A stretch of DNA of 49,529 nucleotides from Zygnema cylindricum (Eukaryota; Streptophyta; Zygnematophyceae; Zygnematales; Zygnemataceae). Below, piece by piece: positions 43,947-49,529 of the stretch; the stretch's first letter is position 1; each line of letters begins with the position of its first letter. Under the pieces are notes generated by a model, which saw only the letters and a program-made list of their open reading frames with translations, searched no databases and was not told where the DNA came from. Location of the stretch: the NCBI GenBank assembly GCA_037447655.1, contig JBBHKE010002831.1:1-49529 (forward strand), read 5' to 3'. The translations under genes and the position numbers were made by a program.

Positions 43947-46900
43947 TGGGAAGCAGCTGCCCAGGCTGACCACCACACTGAGGAGATATGCGGCACAAAA
44001 TGGAGACTACTTCGACACAGACAGAGAGTACCTTAGGAGGAAGGAGGAGTTGCAGAGATTGAGAGCCAGGAGGTAAGATTGGAGGTCAATTCCCTTCCTC
44101 TCCCTCTCTCTCTCCCTCTACCTCTGCCTCTCCCTCCCACTCTCCCTCTCTCTCTCCCGCTACCTCTGCCTCTCCCTCTCCCTCTCCTTTCCCAAGCCAT
44201 CGTGGCCAGCGTGGCCACTCTCTCCTGTGTCCTTACCTCCTTACTTTGTTCCTCTCCCTCTCGTGGCTTGTCCCTTTCCATCTCTTTCTCTTTCTCTCTC
44301 TATTCACCACCCTCTCTCTTTTTCCCTCTCCCTTTTCATCACTTTCCCCCTCTTATCCTTTTTCTCCCCCTATTTACCCCTCTCTCTGTCTTTCTCTCTC
44401 TCCCTCCCTTTTCTCAAGTTCTTCGCCAATCAAAAACCGAAGAGCCGTGTCTTAACATCCGTGCCTTTGTTTTGGTTATCTCCTCTTTTGTCCTTGTTGT
44501 TCATCTATCCTCTGAGATTGCTTCGCCCTGTTTGTTTTTTTTTCCTACATTTATGCGAGATTATTTTGTTTTTTCATTGTTCTTTTTTCGGTGCTTGTAT
44601 TATCGTTTTCACATGGGGTACAATAGGGCTAATGGTCCCAAAAACGAAGTCGGGTTGTCAGCATTCGCCCGGTCTCTCATTCCTTCTTGGAACTCTGGTG
44701 AGTTTTTTTTTTTTCCCAAGTCAATCCACACTATTTCTGGTTGGTGTTTCTTTTTAATCGCTCTTCTTTTAGTTTTCAAGAAGGTTTGAGCCTCCAAAAT
44801 ACGTAAGTCCACACTAGTTATGATTTCTATAATTTTGTAGATTGCCGTGGACATGAAATCCACACTAATCATTTTTTCGTTACCCTTTTTCGTAGAGCAT
44901 GAAAACCCCACTTGAGTTTGGGATGATATTTTTTTTGTTGGTTTTCTTTTTCTTTTTGTCAAGGAGTTTTAGCGTTCAAACACATAAAATCCACATTATA
45001 TATGGTTTTCCTACTTTTTTTTAAGCACTTTAACCCAAGAATCTCCTGCTCTTTCTCTCTCTCTGCTTCTTCTTTAATGATCGTCTCCTAGAGAATTTTT
45101 CAAGCTTACGAACACATGAAATCCACACTGTTGACGGTTTCAAAGAGATTTTCTCCCCTTTTTTCTCCGTCAAAGCTCTTGGGAGGGCAAAATATCAACT
45201 CTCTCTTTCTCTCTCTCCCTCTCCCTCTCCATCTCTTTTTAAATCATTGTCTATAAGAAAAATATAAATCCACACTGTTTACGGTTTCAAAGAGATTTTC
45301 TCCCCTTTTTCCTCCCTCAAAGGTTCTTGGGAGGGTGAGACATCAGCACTATTCTAAGTGGCTTGAATTTCTATAGTATAAGTTTCTTGAGTTTAATTTC
45401 CATTATCTTAATATCTTGGATTTCCAAGATATTAAAGGGGAATTTTAGGCTTTTAGAGAGTGTCTATTGTTTGAAACACTTACATTTGTTTTTAAATGTT
45501 TGGGTGAAAAAGTCGATGTGCGTTTTTTATAGTTTTTTTTTTTGGGAGCAGGGGAAATTGTAGAATTTATTTGGTCTTTTCTATTTCTAGTATCGTTCTG
45601 AATATGAAAGGGCCGTTGAGTAAAAATCCCTTAAATCCAAACAAAATAAACAATATAACTTCTTAACTTTGTTTTTTTTTTTAGCGCCACTTGTTTACAT
45701 TTCCAAGAATTCGGATTTTTTTTACTTAAACAGTTTTTCCTTCGCCTTACTTCCTTCTTTCCGCCTTTCTACTTCTACAAACTCAAATACAAAAACCTGA
45801 AAAACCCACTTAAAACCAACAATCTATTTTCCACTGTTGAGTGTGTGTGTTTTTTTTTTTGGATAACGGGCAGCTCCTTTTGAAGTACGGGAAAAGTACG
45901 AAATTTTTTTGAGAGCTTCTGGGGAACTGGTGGGAGGAGAAGTTTCCTCGGAGGACCTCCACCAGATAGCCCAACTGGTCTACAAGGCTCTGAAAGATTC
46001 CCATTTTGAAGGGTTTTTGGGAGGTTTTTCGAGATCCGAGCTTGCCAAAAAAAAGTGAGATGAAGCTTTCCCTCTCTCTCTCTCTCTCTCTCTCTCTCCC
46101 CTTTCTCTTTCTCTTGCTCGCTTTTTCAATCACTATAGCTTTCTCTCTTCTCGCTATTTGTCGCGTCTCTGTCTGTGTCTTACATCTGGATCACGTGTCC
46201 TAAAACCGCTCTCTCCCTCTTTTTCTGTATCGCTTTGTCCCTCTTCCTCTCCGTCTATCTCTCTATCCCCTTTTCCTCTCTCTCGCCCCCTCTCTATCCC
46301 TCTCTCCCTCTCCCTACTTTGAATACTTCATAGTTGTCTACCGCTCCAAACTTTGTCAGATCTATGCTTTAATAGAAAAAATATGGCTATTATTTTCCTC
46401 TCTTTACTGTCATTCTCTTTCTTTTGTTCTTCCAGTTTTTTATATATATTTTTTTTCTCTCTCTCACTTTCTTTCTTTTCTCTGTCAATCTTTTTCACTT
46501 TTTCTCTTTTCGATTTCAACTTCAATCTTTTGGGAATGAACAAGTTAAATAACTCAAGCGGACAATTTTTTCCTTAGAGCAAAAAGTTTAAACTAATTGC
46601 ATACAGTTGCTTGTATTTTTTCCAGTTTTGCCCTCTTTTTGCTTCTCCATCTCTTCCTCGTTCTTTTTATCGCTCTATCCCTCTTCCTCTCCCTCTATCT
46701 CTCTATCCCCTATCTCTCTCTCTCGCCCCCTCCCTCTCCGTCTCTCCCTCTCCCTACTTTCAGTGTCTTGCGCACGAATTTGGTACTAAAGATTCTTTCT
46801 GAATGTGATGTTTGTAAGGAGAATGCTCTATTTTGACCCAAACTTTTGGGCGCAGCAAAATTCACCGACTTTAAATCTCAGGCTCTCTCTCTCTCTCTCT

Positions 46901-48791
46901 CTCTTGTTGTCTTTCTTTTGACTGGTTTTAGGAAAGAATTGACTTCTTTATTGGGACCCATTTCATCCGATTCTGATTTACAGAAAACCGCTGACCTGGC
47001 AATTCAACTGAAGAAATCAGTAGAAAGTATAAATGATTCAAATAGTGTGGAACATCCGACTCCCTCTCCCTCTCCTGCTTCTACTCCTTCTCCCTCTCCC
47101 TCTTCTCAGTTACCCAAGTCTAAATCGGGGAACTGGGAGTTTGGTTCGGATATCGATTTCCATAATCCGACAGTTATTGACAGAAAAGACGAAAACTACG
47201 ATGATCTCCTCTGGTGGGAGGGAGGAGGAGGAGGAGGAGGAGGAGGAGAGGACACCTGGCAGGTTTTAGAAACGGGAGAGTCAAAAGAGACGAAAAACGG
47301 TTTTGGAGTTTTTGGTCCGTCTGAATTGAAGGGAATGATGGCGGCGTCCTTAGAAGATTCTGGAGGATTTGGACAAGAGGGAGAGAGAGGGTGGGAAAAG
47401 GACAATCGAGAGAGAGGGGGAGGGGAAATAGAAGTTGGAGGAGAGGGAGAGAAGGGTTTGAGGTGGTTAAAAGAGATGTGTGAACAAGCTTCTATTCTGG
47501 GAGGAGGAGCTCAATTTTCCGGTGATGAATTGGCGATAGCTGTTTTTAAAGTTTTGGAATCGGATCGCTCGGGAGATGAGGTATGTACTTGAATTAGTGT
47601 GGATCAGGATTAGGGTTTGATTTTTGTTGATCCCTTTTGCAGCGTTTCTGGATTTTTTGGGCAATTTTTTTTTTGTTTTTGCGTAATGTTTGGTGGGGAA
47701 TCGGTGGACGTGAATCAGCGTGGATTTTTGTCTCTTTCTGCGGTGCCGTTATGATGTTTTATGGTACTTCTGCGGTAAGATTGTGGTGTTATATGATAGT
47801 TTTTTGGATGCTTTATTGGTTTTCTAGGACACCTTCATGGTGTTTTAAACATTATTTATGATTTTTTTTATGAAGTTTTGCTATTTTTTAATGTGTTTTG
47901 CAGATTGCAGCGGATCTCTTTGACCTAATTGGCGACGGAGGGTTTGAACTCATCCAGGAGCTTATCCAGGTAGGAAATATTTACAATCTTTAAATTACAT
48001 AATATAATATAATAGAATATAATAGAATAGAATATAATGTAATAGAATAGAATAGAATAGAATATAATGTAATATGATGTAATGTAATATGATATGATAT
48101 GATATGATATATATACTATACTTTACTTCACTATACTACACTACACTACACTACACTACACTACACTACACTACACTACACTACACTACACTACACTACA
48201 CACCACACTACACACCACACCACACCACACCACACCACACCACACCACACCACACTAACACTAACACTACAACATGATGTTCTATAATATACTATAATAT
48301 ACTATAATATAATATAATCTACTATTATATACTATAATATACTATAATGTAATATAATATAATATAATATAATATAATATAATATAATATAATATAGTAT
48401 ACTATAATATAATATAATCTACTATTATATAATATAATATAATATAATGTAATATAATATAATATAATGTAATATAATATAATATAATAATGTATAATTA
48501 ATATATTTATTTCATTTACTTTCTTAGTGTTCATTTTGTGGGATTTTGCTCTCTTATTGAATTTGTGATTTGGTCATATCCTTTTTTTTTGTATGTGTTT
48601 TCATGAAGCAGTGTTTTTGTTTGTCAGATTTTGTTCCTTGTGGAAATGAAACCGTGCCTGTCTACAATGTGGTCTTTTACAGCATGTTGGTATTCTATCA
48701 CCCACCTTTTATCTGGTTAGGTTGCCTTCACTATTGTCAGGGAAAGAAGAAGTCCTACATAGGGTGTGGGTCATCGTGGTATGCATACATA

Positions 48792-48824
<33 letters not shown>

Positions 48825-49529
48825 CTATAAATCTATATATCTATAAATCTATAAATCAATATATTTACATATCTATATATATACATAGTATTAAGTCTGT
48901 ACATTAAAGAGGGAGAGTGGGAGAGGGAGAGGTGATGTATATGTAGTGTTGTATATCGATGGCCCCTTGCCGATATTCAATATGTACCTAATTTTGGGTA
49001 CCCGATAATCTATATGTCGCTTCAATATATTGAGGAGCTTAATATCGCGATATTTATGAGATATATCGGCCAATATGACGATAAATTTTTATCGCGATAT
49101 ATCGAAGTGACGCTAGGTCATTTTTTTTTCCCAAAAGCCACCCCCCTCCCCCCCCCGCCCCTTTCCCGTGGCTCGTGCTCAGTTGGGGTGGGGGATCTTC
49201 CGTACGATTTACCGTACTATATCTGTACGGAGACCCACCTCCTACCAAATATATCGCAATAATTTTTGTTATCCCAGAGCAATATATCGAGCCATTTGAC
49301 CTTTCGATATTCGATATATCGAATGTCGAACTTATCGCGATAAATTTTTACCGGATACACTAACACTATATATGTATATGTCTGCATATGTTATGGATAT
49401 GTATTTGCGTATCGGGCATGGTGATTCCGTAGGGCACTAAGGGGGGGGAGTCGGGAGGGAGGCGAGCAGCACCGCAAGGATCTGGTGGAGAAGGGGAGGG
49501 CGGCGATAACTCTACTCAGAGAAGACGAG
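43947..49529 (+). CDS. ASCC3: ASCC3/Slh1-type Ski2-like RNA helicase, N-terminal exons (partial)
   Basis: Exons: about 43947 (or 43954)-44072, 44627-44697, 45874-46054, 46932-47580, 47904-47969, about 49470-49529 and beyond. Each junction is GT-AG with matching phase; about 383 codons. Landmarks in order: QLPRLTTTLRRY and DREYLRRKEEL; LSAFARSLIPSW; VREKYEIFLRASGELVGGEV; ELTSLLGPISSDSDLQK; SGDEVIAADLFDLIGDGGFE; HRKDLVEKGR. These match the ASCC3 N-terminal region, which precedes the two helicase cassettes (not reached here). ASCC3 splits collided ribosomes and works in alkylation repair. Exon 4 holds Pro/Ser repeats and a nine-Gly run. The start codon is not found: the first exon frame meets TAA at 43924, so another 5' exon is likely. 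Confidence 0.75.
44080..44440 (+). repeat. Pyrimidine-rich intron tract (CCCTCT/CT)
   Basis: Follows directly on the donor at 44073. Similar tracts lie at 46065-46330 and 46640-46760 in the third intron. Leu/Ser/Pro-rich frames are products of the bias. Confidence 0.85.
45121..45347 (+). repeat. Two direct copies of an 80-bp segment
   Basis: 45121-45199 and 45268-45347 share ATCCACACTGTT, ACGGTTTCAAAGAGATTTTC, CTCCCCTTTTT and TTGGGAGGG with few changes; offset about 147 bp. Confidence 0.8.
47998..48490. repeat. Compound pentanucleotide microsatellite in the helicase intron
   Basis: Successive blocks with 5-bp period: AATAT/AATAG, then TGATA, then CTACA, then CCACA, then AATAT again. Lies in the 1.5-kb intron between exons 47904-47969 and 49470. 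Confidence 0.85.
48781..48885. repeat. (AT)n and TCTATAAA tract
   Basis: Alternating AT followed by ATCTATAA words in the same intron. Confidence 0.85.
48946..49366. mobile_element. Family E element E2 (TA flanks) in the helicase intron
   Basis: Left end GTGTTGTATATCGATGG, right end CCGGATACACTAACAC, TA on both sides (48944-48945, 49367-49368). Subterminal TATCGCGATA and CGATATATCG words match E1 (39422). 421 bp, non-coding. Confidence 0.65.

Larger units (their letters stand above)
43520..45347 (+). repeat. Recurring TCCACACTAATT-like motif, decayed tandem repeat
   Basis: Copies near 43525, 43584, 43735, 43851, 43926, 44722, 44807, 44858, 44988, 45121 and 45267, all on the plus strand. Neighbouring copies share longer context (ACACATGAAATCCACACT; CGGTTTCAAAGAGATTTTC). 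Spacing is about 50-150 bp, with a gap over the pyrimidine tract and exon 44627-44697. Confidence 0.65.

Noticed and set aside
43452-44036. A 194-codon frame as a gene.
   Set aside because: No domain; it overlaps the first helicase exon in another frame and contains low-complexity His/Thr runs from a CA repeat.
44079-44789. A 236-codon Leu/Pro/Ser-rich frame as a membrane protein.
   Set aside because: Most is translation of a CT-rich intron tract; only 44627-44697 is coding, as an exon of the helicase gene.

Overview
This is a repeat-rich eukaryotic nuclear window. It has GT-AG spliced genes and large introns, with no operons or ribosome-binding sites. A green or plant-like lineage is my best guess, with low confidence. 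Three things point that way: the GH5 glucanase has a beta-trefoil-like segment ahead of its catalytic core, as plant homologues do; the Ty1/copia primer-binding site resembles the plant initiator-Met type; and the N-terminal exons of the ASCC3-type helicase resemble plant homologues. No tRNA, rRNA or CRISPR was recognised.

Three host genes can be assembled by phase-compatible splicing. (1) Positions 71-6308 (+) hold a GH5 exo-1,3-beta-glucanase-like gene in eight exons, truncated at the left edge. (2) Positions 34833-35821 (+) hold a complete two-exon gene for a 170-residue secreted, cysteine-rich, PAN/apple-like protein. (3) Positions about 43947-49529 (+) hold the 5' half of an ASCC3/Slh1-type Ski2-like helicase gene in six recognisable exons; it runs off the right edge.

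The rest is layered mobile DNA. Positions 7.7-18.2 kb hold TA-flanked terminal-inverted-repeat elements (family C), Harbinger-like elements with TTA/TAA duplications (family A) and a hAT-like MITE (family B). They also hold two copies of a repeat (D). One D copy carries a decayed non-LTR retrotransposon with a restriction-like endonuclease; the other is uninterrupted at that point and marks the insertion site. Positions 18.7-20.3 kb hold a tandem array of about 150-bp units split by a candidate solo LTR with a 5-bp target duplication. Positions 22650-28712 hold a young, complete-length Ty1/copia element with nearly identical LTRs and three internal in-frame stops, nested in a family C element. 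Positions 29.9-31.4 kb hold a minus-strand copia relic. Positions 36.6-42.5 kb hold a foldback element, an inverted pair of hAT-like MITEs, a TATCG-rich element (family E), an AT-rich satellite with a MITE inside it, and a five-unit 40-bp minisatellite. Introns of the helicase gene hold pyrimidine tracts, a recurring TCCACACTAATT-like motif, a compound microsatellite with 5-bp period and a second family E element.

Exon limits are read by eye from splice signals and family motifs. No homology search or transcript evidence was available.
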